DNA of 7,852 nucleotides. Origin: Methanosarcinales archaeon. Its GTDB lineage: Archaea > Halobacteriota > Syntropharchaeia > Alkanophagales > Methanospirareceae. The stretch covers positions 1 to 7,852 of the forward strand of contig JAENXH010000054.1 of assembly GCA_016649585.1 (NCBI GenBank), read 5' to 3'. A program made the position numbers and the translations under genes. The notes below the pieces were generated by a model. It was given only the letters and a program-made list of their open reading frames with translations. It searched no databases and had not been told where the DNA came from. Of the stretch, positions 1 through 6,700 are shown in pieces (position 1 is the stretch's first letter; each line of letters begins with the position of its first letter).

Positions 1-76
1 GTAATGACCCTAACTTGACAAATAGAGTAAGCGATGTAATGAGCCTTTTCGGTAAGCGATGTAATGAGCCCTTCCA
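1..76. mobile_element. Putative transposable-element end inside hypF
   Basis: Seen: reading on the minus strand from base 76, the sequence begins TGGAAGGGCTCATTAC exactly where HypF homology stops. It then carries two near-identical copies of a 19-base motif and a third partial copy before the window edge. Known: DDE elements of the IS21, Mu and Tn7 type end in 5'-TG...CA and carry several direct transposase-binding repeats near each end. Inferred: bases 1-76 are one end of such an element, whose body lies left of base 1. No transposase is visible, the other end and any target duplication are outside the window, and the family cannot be fixed. An assembly junction at a contig edge would look the same. 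Confidence 0.4.
27..70. repeat. 19-base direct repeats with 25-base period
   Basis: GTAAGCGATGTAATGAGCC occurs identically at 27-45 and 52-70. A third shorter relative, GTAATGACCC, lies at 1-10 and matches the right half of the unit (36-45 and 61-70) with one change. Spacing between the right halves is 35 and 25 bases. The two full copies are exact, so they are either recent or under selection. They fit transposase-binding repeats of an element end; two and a half copies without regular spacers do not fit a CRISPR array. Confidence 0.85.
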
Positions 77-175
77 GTTAAGCACATAGCCCTTCAAGCC
101 CAACGATTTCGCTACTCTATACACGGTCGGACGAAAACCAACACCTTGCACCGTTCCACTGGCAAATATCTTCAT
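77..175 (-). pseudogene. hypF: HypF 5' fragment (carbamoyltransferase, acylphosphatase-like N-terminus), interrupted
   Basis: HypF makes the thiocarbamate used to build the CN ligands of [NiFe]-hydrogenase. The reading frame from ATG at 175-173 gives MKIFASGTVQGVGFRPTVYR followed by a short stretch ending GYVLN. This is the acylphosphatase-like start of HypF, including the GxVQGVGFRP phosphate-binding motif. Homology ends after 33 residues: the expected acidic/glycine-rich turn and GVEI-type strand are replaced by WKGSLHRLPKRL, encoded by the direct repeats. The frame happens to stay open to base 1, but that part is not HypF-like. Full HypF is about 750 residues. The start lies 28 bases after cooC on the same strand, suggesting one transcript; a GAGG lies about 14-18 bases before the ATG. 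No other in-frame ATG lies between it and cooC. Either the gene is broken by an insertion or the contig edge is misjoined. Confidence 0.75.
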
Positions 176-203
176 TTTTATCCGGTATTCCTCATCCTCT
201 GCA

Positions 204-962
204 TCACAGTAGCTTCTCTACTATCAGCCGCACCGCGATAACAGAAGGAGCGCTGTCAGGTAAATCCATAATTGGTATTCCGTTAGCGTCGTACTCAGGG
301 ATTAGCGGGTCAAAGGGTATTATCCGCTCTATTTCGAGGTTGTATTTCTGCGCGGCCTCTACTATCATCTTATCCGCACCAGCGGGTATCTTATTCGCTA
401 TCGTTATCAGTTTCTTCACGTCAACATCTATCTCTTTCGCAATCTCTTTCAATCGTAAAGCTGTTTTCATGCTCTTTAAAGTCGTATCCAGTACAACAAG
501 CATGACGTCTACGTCCCTTGTTGTTCTCCTGCTGAGATGCTCCAAACCTGCTTCGCAATCTATTATCGTGTAATCGTAGTTCTTCGTCAGGGTATCAATA
601 ATCATCCGTATGAGGTGATTTACCGGGCAATAGCAACCAGGTCCTTCAGGGCGACCCATGACCAGCAGGTCATAGTGCTCTTCTTCCGCTATAATCCCCG
701 CAATTTTACCCTCAAATTGCGACCGTATGTCTAAGGTAACGTCTCGCTGCTTCTCTTCCAGCAGGCCTTCTCGTATATCCCCAACGGTCTTATCATACGA
801 TATGCCAAGCGCGTCAGGCAGGTTAGAATCAGCGTCCGCATCCACAGCCAATATACAAACGTCTTCTTGAGCGTTCAATAGTTCCCTTATTAACAGAGCG
901 GCAATAGCCGTTTTCCCGGTTCCTCCCTTTCCCGCTACCGCTATTACTTTACCCTTTCTCAT
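204..962 (-). CDS. cooC: CooC-type nickel-insertion ATPase (CO dehydrogenase maturation)
   Basis: A P-loop ATPase of the MinD/CooC family, 252 residues, close to the usual 250-260. Residues 11-18 are the deviant Walker A motif GKGGTGKT with the signature first lysine. CYC at 110-112 matches the CxC motif that binds metal at the CooC dimer interface, lying after RPEGPG as in known CooC proteins. IIDCEAGLEHLSRRT at 133-147 is the Walker B/switch region, and N190 sits where the adenine-contacting Asn is expected. Known role: ATP-driven nickel delivery to the C-cluster of CO dehydrogenase (CooS or the archaeal Cdh alpha subunit) in the cytosol. The hypF start follows by 28 bases, so the pair may be a nickel-enzyme maturation unit. 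No CODH gene is in the window, so the client is inferred. The start is the only plausible ATG before the P-loop; a GGGAG lies 14 bases upstream, rather far. Confidence 0.88.
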   Translation of the reverse strand: MRKGKVIAVAGKGGTGKTAIAALLIRELLNAQEDVCILAVDADADSNLPDALGISYDKTVGDIREGLLEEKQRDVTLDIRSQFEGKIAGIIAEEEHYDLLVMGRPEGPGCYCPVNHLIRMIIDTLTKNYDYTIIDCEAGLEHLSRRTTRDVDVMLVVLDTTLKSMKTALRLKEIAKEIDVDVKKLITIANKIPAGADKMIVEAAQKYNLEIERIIPFDPLIPEYDANGIPIMDLPDSAPSVIAVRLIVEKLL

Positions 963-1013
963 GGATTAGATTAATACTCCCGCAATGAGCGCCAACCAAA
1001 CCAACCAAGCGAA

Positions 1014-1034
1014 TGTTTATCTATTTATTTATTT
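1014..1034 (-). promoter_or_regulatory. Possible cooC promoter (AT-rich TATA-like stretch)
   Basis: On the minus strand this stretch reads AAATAAATAAATAGATAAAC, the most AT-rich run upstream of cooC. An archaeal TATA box here would place transcription start about 25 bases downstream, near 990-1000, giving a leader of roughly 30-40 bases. The assignment rests on base composition and distance only. Confidence 0.3.
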
Positions 1035-1193
1035 GCCCCTGTGCGTGGATTTCAGCCGCAAATTATCCGAGTTGCATTTCCGGCAACGCTTCGCTCTCAC
1101 TGCATTTCGTGCATTACAATCCATGCATATTTTCACCCGGAATAGCCGTGCTTCGGCTTCTGGAAATCTTGCCATTACTGTTTATCACCCTTG

Positions 1194-1205
1194 TACATAT
1201 ATCTA
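1194..1205 (+). promoter_or_regulatory. Possible asd TATA box
   Basis: TACATATATCTA resembles an archaeal TATA element and would start transcription near 1220-1230, about 40 bases before the asd start codon. A second candidate is the AT-rich run at 1220-1241 (ATAAAAACC, TTTAACATTTAAAT), which would give a much shorter leader. The sequence alone does not decide between them. Confidence 0.25.
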
Positions 1206-1253
1206 CTCTAAATACCCTCATAAAAACCTTTAACATTTAAATCTCTCAGAAAA

Positions 1254-1260
1254 GAAGGAA
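1254..1260 (+). promoter_or_regulatory. Ribosome binding site for asd
   Basis: GAAGGAA ends six bases before the ATG at 1267. This favours that start over the in-frame ATG at 1276, whose upstream GGATGGGG is a weaker and closer match. Confidence 0.55.
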
Positions 1261-1266
1261 TTATGG

Positions 1267-2328
1267 ATGGGGCTTATGAGAAAAGTGAAAGTGGGGGTAT
1301 TGGGTGCAACAGGAAGCGTGGGGCAGCGATTCGTGCAGCTCCTGGACGGGCATCCGTGGTTTGAACTCGGAGCACTATTTGCTTCGGAGAGAAGCGCGGG
1401 TAAGAGATACAAAGATGCAGCGACGTGGGTGCTTCCCTCTGAGATGCCTGAGGAAGCCGCGGAGATGGTGGTAAAACCCATGAAGGCGATTGGTACTTTT
1501 AGTACCGAAGAGATAGCGGTTATGTTCTCTGCGTTACCGGGAGATATTGCAAGTGTAGTGGAGAAGCAGGGTGCACAAGCCGGATGCGCAGTTTCCAGTA
1601 ACGTTGTGGTGCATCGAATGGAAGAGGATGTGCCTCTGGTCATTCCAGAGATAAATACGGACCATTTAGCATTGATCGAGACGCAAAAGTCGAGGCGGGG
1701 CTGGGACGGTTTCATTATAACGAATCCTAACTGTTCGGCGATCGTTATGACCTTGAGTTTGAAGCCGTTGATGCGCTTTGGAATAAAATCGGTGCATGTC
1801 TCAACGATGCAGGCGATATCAGGTGCCGGATATGTGGGTCTATCATCAATGGCAATACTGGATAATGTGATACCGTTTATAGGTAAAGAAGAAGGCAAGA
1901 TGGAGAGTGAGCCCCTTAAGATTCTCGGTACGCTGGAGGGTTCCGAGATAAAACCTGCACCGTTTACTATCTGCTCTTCGTGTCATCGAGTTCCGGTCAT
2001 GGATGGTCATACCGAAGCGATATGGGTGACTTTTGAGGGGGCTGTGAGTGTAGAAGAGGTAAAAAAGGCATTTTTGGACTTCAAAACCGATATAAAAACC
2101 CCGTTCTCACCCGATAAGCCGATAATCGTGCGTGAGGAAGAGGATCGCCCGCAGCCGAGGTTAGACCGGGATGCAGGAGATGGAATGAGCATATCGGTAG
2201 GGCGAATAAGAGCCGGGAACGTGGAGAACGAGATAAAATATATCGTGCAGGGTCACAATACAATAAGGGGCGCGTCTGGAGCATCTATATTGAATGCAGA
2301 GGTGCTTGTAGAGCAGGGGTATATATAG
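1267..2328 (+). CDS. asd: Aspartate-semialdehyde dehydrogenase
   Basis: Catalyses NADPH-dependent reduction of L-aspartyl-4-phosphate to aspartate 4-semialdehyde, the branch-point step to lysine, threonine, methionine and isoleucine. The 353 residues match the archaeal/fungal subfamily length. GVLGATGSVGQRF at 10-22 is the dinucleotide-binding loop. TNPNCSAI at 152-159 carries the catalytic Cys156. SCHRVPVMDGHTEA at 238-251 carries substrate-binding Arg241 and the general-base His248, seven residues apart as in characterised enzymes. The C-terminus (VGRIR, HNTIRGASGASILNAE) returns to the cofactor domain and is complete. The start at 1267 is chosen for the GAAGGAA site upstream; 1276 would remove only three residues. 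cgi121 follows 50 bases later on the same strand, so co-transcription is possible. Nothing is missing or unusual in the enzyme. Confidence 0.95.
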   Translation: MGLMRKVKVGVLGATGSVGQRFVQLLDGHPWFELGALFASERSAGKRYKDAATWVLPSEMPEEAAEMVVKPMKAIGTFSTEEIAVMFSALPGDIASVVEKQGAQAGCAVSSNVVVHRMEEDVPLVIPEINTDHLALIETQKSRRGWDGFIITNPNCSAIVMTLSLKPLMRFGIKSVHVSTMQAISGAGYVGLSSMAILDNVIPFIGKEEGKMESEPLKILGTLEGSEIKPAPFTICSSCHRVPVMDGHTEAIWVTFEGAVSVEEVKKAFLDFKTDIKTPFSPDKPIIVREEEDRPQPRLDRDAGDGMSISVGRIRAGNVENEIKYIVQGHNTIRGASGASILNAEVLVEQGYI

Positions 2329-2378
2329 CTGGTTTTCAAAAATTTCTGTCATGAAAATCCTAACTAAGAGTAAGCAAA

Positions 2379-2960
2379 ATGCCTGATAGTGAAGAGCAAG
2401 AATTAAACTGCAAAATCGTTGCTGGTACCGTTAGCATAAAATCGGTAGACGATTTTCTTTCTGTATTGAGAGAGCTTGCTCAGAAATACGTCGTGACCAT
2501 ACAAGCTATGGATGCCGAGCTGATAGCGGGAGAGGAGCACATAAAATCCGCCGTGAAGAAGGCGATACGAGCTGTAGAGCAGAGAAAGAGTATAACGAGC
2601 GATTTGAGTTTGGAGATTCTTTTATATGCGGCTGGAAAGAGACAGATAGAACGAGCTTTGGCGATGGGCGTGACCGAAGGCGATAAAAAAGTTGCGATTG
2701 TTATTGTTGATGTCACGAGCAAGAAAGATTTGGGGGGGGTTGCTGAGGAAGTGAAGAGGAAGACCGGGATTGTGGACACTCCAATACAGGACTGGGAATT
2801 GGAGTTAGAATTAGAATTAGAATTAGAACATAATGAGTCAAAAAAGGATAAATTAAAGAAGTTTTTTGCTATATCGGAGGATGAACTAAACGCGGTGGGC
2901 GAGAAGAAGTTGAAGATGTTGGTGTTAGAGCGGGTTGCTCTGTTAGATGTGTTGAAATAA
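2379..2960 (+). CDS. cgi121: KEOPS complex subunit Cgi121
   Basis: Cgi121 is the KEOPS subunit that binds Bud32 and recruits tRNA for N6-threonylcarbamoyladenosine formation at position 37. The family pattern is clear: TIQAMDAELIAGEEHIKSA (40-58) and the core helix SDLSLEILLYAAGKRQIERA (74-93), followed by MGV and a hydrophobic strand VAIVIVDV (105-112). A C-terminal segment, roughly FFAISEDELNAVG then VLERVALLDVLK (162-193), is typical of archaeal members. At 193 residues it is longer than many homologues; the extra length is an acidic (Glu-Leu)n run at 140-150 plus a Lys-rich linker. The DNA has a G8 run at 2732-2739, but the frame stays family-like on both sides, so no frameshift is evident. 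The Shine-Dalgarno is weak (AAGAG about 11 bases upstream). A 12-codon open frame from ATG 2351 overlaps the start and may be chance. Asd lies 50 bases upstream. Confidence 0.87.
   Translation: MPDSEEQELNCKIVAGTVSIKSVDDFLSVLRELAQKYVVTIQAMDAELIAGEEHIKSAVKKAIRAVEQRKSITSDLSLEILLYAAGKRQIERALAMGVTEGDKKVAIVIVDVTSKKDLGGVAEEVKRKTGIVDTPIQDWELELELELELEHNESKKDKLKKFFAISEDELNAVGEKKLKMLVLERVALLDVLK
2796..2828 (+). repeat. In-frame hexanucleotide microsatellite in cgi121
   Basis: Five consecutive units GAATTG, GAGTTA, GAATTA, GAATTA, GAATTA and a final GAA, in phase with the codons, encode Glu-Leu repeated five times plus Glu. The last three full units are identical, which suggests growth by slippage. Changes of whole units keep the frame, so only linker length between the Cgi121 core and its C-terminal helix would vary. 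Confidence 0.9.
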
Positions 2961-2974
2961 GGGGCCAACCCTCA

Positions 2975-2997
2975 AACTTTCTTTCAGAAAGAAAGTT
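2975..2997 (+). terminator. Perfect hairpin behind cgi121
   Basis: AACTTTCTTTC (2975-2985) pairs with GAAAGAAAGTT (2987-2997) for 11 bases around a single A (realistically 10 pairs with a CAG loop). It starts 14 bases after the cgi121 stop codon. No long T-run follows, so it is not a classical intrinsic terminator, but it could protect the 3' end of the transcript. It may also be half of a dispersed two-hairpin repeat together with 3038-3058. Confidence 0.45.
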
Positions 2998-3037
2998 GGA
3001 TCAAAGAAACCTATATTTTCGCGCAGCGTTTTGGATT

Positions 3038-3058
3038 AAACCTTTTTCTAAAAGGTTT
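3038..3058. terminator. Second perfect hairpin in the convergent intergenic region
   Basis: AAACCTTTT (3038-3046) pairs perfectly with AAAAGGTTT (3050-3058) around TCT, and TT/GA flanks can extend it by one wobble and one A-T pair. It lies between two converging transcription units and could act in either direction. No T-run is present on either side beyond those inside the stem. Confidence 0.4.
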
Positions 3059-3064
3059 GACTTA

Positions 3065-3136
3065 TCAACCCCCTAACCACATAGCCATCTCAATGCAATC
3101 TATCCATTTTTCCAGTGTAATGTAATACCTCTCCAC
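3065..3136 (-). pseudogene. Possible C-terminal remnant of a degraded gene
   Basis: The minus strand reads VERYYITLEKWIDCIEMAMW then LGG and a TGA stop at 3067-3065. The composition, with aromatic and charged residues and an amphipathic helix pattern, resembles a real protein tail more than noise. Upstream, the frame is closed by TAG 9 bases before the GTG at 3136, and no ribosome site is evident, so it is not a complete gene of normal size. It could be a 23-residue small protein, a decayed gene or chance. I do not recognise a family. Confidence 0.2.
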
Positions 3137-3218
3137 GTACAACTAAACGTGGGGCAAGGGGCATTTCTCTAATGGCTCGGTATGCACGCGCCACACACAC
3201 ATACTCTATGAAGCAGTT

Positions 3219-3638
3219 TTACGACACTTCTGCCACTTTCTGTAAAGGCTCCTCTTGCAATGCAATCCGAGCCCGTATGCCTCTGCCAATCGCTTGCATA
3301 GCTTCACTTGCAGCATCATGGGGCAGCCCCCTCATTTTTGCAACGCCAAGTCGGGTTATGAAACAGATCTTACTCGAAAAAAGCCACTTCTTAACGCTGA
3401 TGTTGTGAAAGAAATCATAACCGTACGCGTCCAGATTGTAACCAAACCACGTTATGGTGTAGAATATCACCTGAACATCAGTGATGATTATCTGGCCTGG
3501 CCAGATCAACCTATACCACCTCTTCTGCCGAGCAGTATAAAGCACTTTCTCGTCCTCTGCAATTATACCCTTTTTGATAAGCTTTTTGATAACGGGGTCT
3601 TTTATTTCCACCTCTTTCGATGCGTCTTTTTTTTCCAT
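3219..3638 (-). CDS. Small bacterial-type PH-like domain protein
   Basis: A soluble 139-residue protein with no signal peptide and no membrane helix. Residues 1-30 are charged (MEKKDASKEVEIKDPVIKKL), with an Ile-Lys helix. Residues 31-100 fit the PH-like fold seen in prokaryotic bPH/YokE-type proteins: DEKVLYTARQKRW, PGQIIITDVQVIFYT, the DFFHNISVKKWLFSS turn and the CFITRLG strand. The C-terminal helix (MRGLPHDAASEAMQAIGRGI onward) carries the Asp/Glu-Ala pattern that closes such domains. Molecular function is unknown; prokaryotic PH-like domains often assemble at or near membranes. It starts 64 bases after the large surface-protein gene on the same strand and has a near-perfect Shine-Dalgarno, so it is probably co-transcribed and may act on the cytosolic side of that protein. 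That link is inferred from position only. Confidence 0.75.
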   Translation of the reverse strand: MEKKDASKEVEIKDPVIKKLIKKGIIAEDEKVLYTARQKRWYRLIWPGQIIITDVQVIFYTITWFGYNLDAYGYDFFHNISVKKWLFSSKICFITRLGVAKMRGLPHDAASEAMQAIGRGIRARIALQEEPLQKVAEVS

Positions 3639-3643
3639 TTTTT

Positions 3644-3653
3644 CTCACCTCCT
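3644..3653 (-). promoter_or_regulatory. Strong ribosome binding site of the PH-domain gene
   Basis: The minus strand reads AGGAGGTGAG, an almost full complement of the 16S rRNA 3' end, five bases before the ATG at 3638. It is by far the best such site in the window and fixes the start. It suggests higher translation of this gene than of the large gene in front of it. Confidence 0.85.
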
Positions 3654-3702
3654 AACTCTTTTATTGTATTGTATGCTCAGCTTCACGTTCCGTTAGATCA
3701 GA

Positions 3703-6700
3703 TCAGATTAAATTAATCCACCCCATAAATTTATACATAAGCAAACCGCCAATCATAATCCCGGAAATACCCAGAGAAAACATCCCTATACTGTATTGAA
3801 GCGTCAACGGATCGAACAAGTTAAGGGTTAACGATAGGTACGTAAATCCCGCAATTACAAATAATATGATTGAAAGGAGTTTGTTCCATTCATAGATCAC
3901 CGTGCCTTCTTCTCCCACAAAGGGTATTAATGAATAGAGCAATGTCATCGCCACGGCTGAGATGCCAACGCCTCCAACCCAAATAACCCACCACGCGTCC
4001 GGATACCATACGAACGAGAGATAATAAAAGAAAGCTAACAATGAGAACAGACTCATGATATTTCCGAGACTGATAAAGCCTTTTACCCGCGGGCTCAAAT
4101 CCTCCCAGATGACTGCCCTCAGAGGGTAGCCCATCGGGTGTCCAAAGATTCCTGAACCGAGCATAAAAACGGTAGCAGTCCGATCAACTATCGCTCCGAC
4201 TTCAGCGTCCAGTAGCCATGCCAGGAAATACTGCACAACTTCCCTAACCAAGATGACAGTGCCCACCAATGCGGTGATCAAAACGAATATACCACGTACA
4301 TTCGGCACAAAGCCCTCGAAAGTTGGCACCAGAAGACTCTGTGATGCTTCAGAGAAGGGCGTGTTGAAAGACACCGTTTTCATAAGCAGTGTGCTTTGTA
4401 GCGTGTAAGCAGCAGAAAGAGCGAGGATACAAAATGCAATCCGGAGCAAATCACCCAATATTGAAGTGCGTAACTTTGCAGCCAAGACGCTCCGATGGAG
4501 AGAGAACTTGAGCCTTAGCTCACCAAGACCGTGCATACCAGAGGCCGCAGCTCCCGCTGCCGCGACTGCGCCCGCAGTGATAGTGACCATCAAAATAACA
4601 ATCACTGTGGCTACTGGGACTTCAGGCTTCTTCACGTCCATAATTGTAGAGTCATTTATAGCTTCTGCTTCCGTCCCCTCTCTCTCAACAAACCCTGTTG
4701 CTTCTATCCGATAGGATCCTCCAGTTACATTTGGGTCGCTTATATCCCATTCGAAAACAAACGGACGTGTGTTATCTTCAAGTCTTTCTTCCCACTTCGT
4801 CCCCTGAATCAAAAGCGAAACATTTTTTATCTCATCGCTACACCTAACATGGATGGTAGTGGCATTCTGAAGCAAAGCTCCAGATGGTGGACTAATTATC
4901 GTTATCCACGGCTTTATCTCGCCAGTGATAGTATGAGACGTCTCGGGAACGACTTTGGTACCCTCAAACGTCTCACTGTACTCGTCTGGGAATTCAATCG
5001 TGGCAGTTGTCGGTACAAGGCTTATCGCCGGGAATTGCTCGTCAATAATCCATTCAGTAGCTTTTTGAACATCTCGCTCCAGTGCTATCAGGTCCAATTC
5101 CGGCATGGTGTACGTTTTAGCTTGTGGTTCGATCAGATTCGGAATTATGTAGGTGTTCTCTCTACTCGAAATCTTGATAACGTCTGCATCCTTATTCAAT
5201 CTTTTTTCTAACGCGATCTCCATACTTTTGGCAATTTCGAACCGATTTGCCAGCCAATTTGCTTCTTCCCGTGGTGATAGCCGGAATGAGAAGCTGATTA
5301 TGGTATCCCCGTTCTCTTTTATAGAGATGTTGCAGTTCTCCAGTTGAGATATTTCGGAGATTTCTGGCTCTTTGGAAGGCGGTGGCCTTAGTGTTGGTGT
5401 TGCCGTTTCAGGCACGGTTATAGTAACCAGTTGTGTCCCGAGCACCGTCCCATCACCTACCAGCCCTATCGTGAACTCATAGGTGCCGCCACTCGTTCCT
5501 TCAGGAACAGTTACCATAACATCAAATGACTTTGTCACTCCACCGCTGACGTCGGAGTACATATCAGGGGTAAAGGAGACCCAATCCTCATAACCGGCCT
5601 CGGCTTTTAATGTGAGTACTCCGATCTTTTCCACCTCGGCCTCCACCATGCTGGCTATTGCCTCCGGTATTTGTGATGCCTCAGCATGGGTTAACTCGTG
5701 ATATATGCCCCCTGTCTCCTCAGCCATATACAGCCACGGTTTGTTATCATAGCCGGAATGCAGCGCTAATACCGTTATCCCATGGGACTTCAAACCAGCG
5801 ACCACATCCTCAAAGTAAAGGTCGTCGGCCGTGCCCACCTTACCATCTCTTCCAGGATCTATACCAGTCGCGTAGGCAGGATCATGTGGGATATCGTCAC
5901 CGAACATAATGACAATTTTCTTTGCGCCCGTTCTCCAGCCCACGCTTGGATCAGCATAGGTCTCATACAACGCCCGGCTGTAAGACTCAGGAAGATCCTG
6001 TCCATTACCCAGCTCCAGACCGTTTATCGCAGCGCGCACCATATCCGTGTCCGTCGTTATACCCTGGTCCAGCTTCCACGGATAGTCGCCCGATGACCCA
6101 TAAGTGTTGCTGTAATCCCCGAAGGTGAAACTCGCGGGGTAGTCCATAAAGCTTGCCACGCCAAAGGCGCTATCAGGCGCGAACTCAAGCAGGGTGTTCA
6201 TTATGTTCTGAGACTCAGTCTGCATAGTGCTCAGCTCTTCGCCCATGCTTGCCGTCAGATCAAAGTCAAAAAGCACGTCTACTTTTGTTATTGGCTTACC
6301 TTCCGCAGTGGTGTAGGTTTTCAGCTCTGGGACCGACTGGCCGGGGTTTAGCGTCGCCACCAGTATCGCAGGACTCACTATTCTCCCCACACCGGGTGGA
6401 GGCGTAGGAGATGGACTTGGTGTGGGTGTTAGTGTGGGGGTACGAGTAGGTGTTGGCGTAGGGGTAGGAGTAGGAGAAGGTGTGGGAGTGGGAGTCGAGG
6501 GTATTGAAACGCTCCCGTAGAGGGATTTTATTTCTGATGTCGAGAGGGCATAATTGTATATTCTGACTTCGTCGATGGTGCCATAAAAATACGCACCGAA
6601 CGATGGATTTTTGGCAATATTAACGTAATCCCAGCCCAATCCGAGGCTACCCGTCTCTTCATATAACGCATCATTTACATAAAGCTTTACTGTGCTGGCC

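Larger units (their letters stand above)
963..1266. other. Divergent intergenic region between cooC and asd
   Basis: No convincing gene is seen in these 304 bases. The cooC side has CCAA-type repetition (992-1008) and an AT-rich stretch (1014-1034). The middle has four TGCAT words between 1070 and 1130 and a short hairpin, AGCCG (1144-1148) with CGGCT (1154-1158). The asd side is AT-rich with TATA-like words (1194-1241). Two plus-strand open frames of 75-82 codons cross it, but they have biased, low-complexity composition, no family resemblance and overlap each other, so I do not call them. The region most likely holds the two divergent promoters. Confidence 0.6.
2961..3218. other. Convergent intergenic region, rich in inverted repeats
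   Basis: These 258 bases lie between the 3' ends of cgi121 (plus) and the PH-domain gene (minus). They hold two perfect hairpins, a third imperfect one (CTCCACGT at 3131-3138 with ACGTGGGG at 3147-3154, one G-T pair), and a possible minus-strand coding remnant at 3065-3136. No complete gene is seen. Confidence 0.6.

Noticed and set aside
27..70. CRISPR array
   Set aside because: Only two full copies with a 6-base gap and a third degenerate copy at a different spacing; no unique spacers of normal length.
1144..1158. Hairpin AGCCG-TGCTT-CGGCT in the cooC-asd intergenic region
   Set aside because: Five base pairs only, no T-run and not placed at a gene end; easily chance.
985..1240. Two overlapping 75-82 codon plus-strand frames upstream of asd
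   Set aside because: They overlap in different frames, span the likely promoters, and have low-complexity or Cys/Phe-rich composition with no recognisable domain.
1230..1898. 222-codon open frame on the minus strand opposite asd
   Set aside because: It lies fully against the clearly conserved asd reading frame, is Ser/Thr/Pro-rich in the way antisense translations are, and has no family features.
2480..2968. 162-codon minus-strand open frame opposite cgi121
   Set aside because: It includes an Asn-Ser repeat that is simply the complement of the Glu-Leu microsatellite; the plus-strand product has clear Cgi121 features.
3694..3706. GATCA tandem words around the stop codon of the large gene
   Set aside because: Two and a half copies of a five-base word; too short to be meaningful.
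3255..3716. 153-codon plus-strand frame opposite the PH-domain gene
   Set aside because: Antisense to a gene with a near-perfect Shine-Dalgarno and a recognisable fold pattern.
4531..5211. 226-codon plus-strand open frame opposite the large surface-protein gene
   Set aside because: Antisense shadow of the stalk and Ig-like region; Arg/Cys/Ser-rich composition without domains or a ribosome site.
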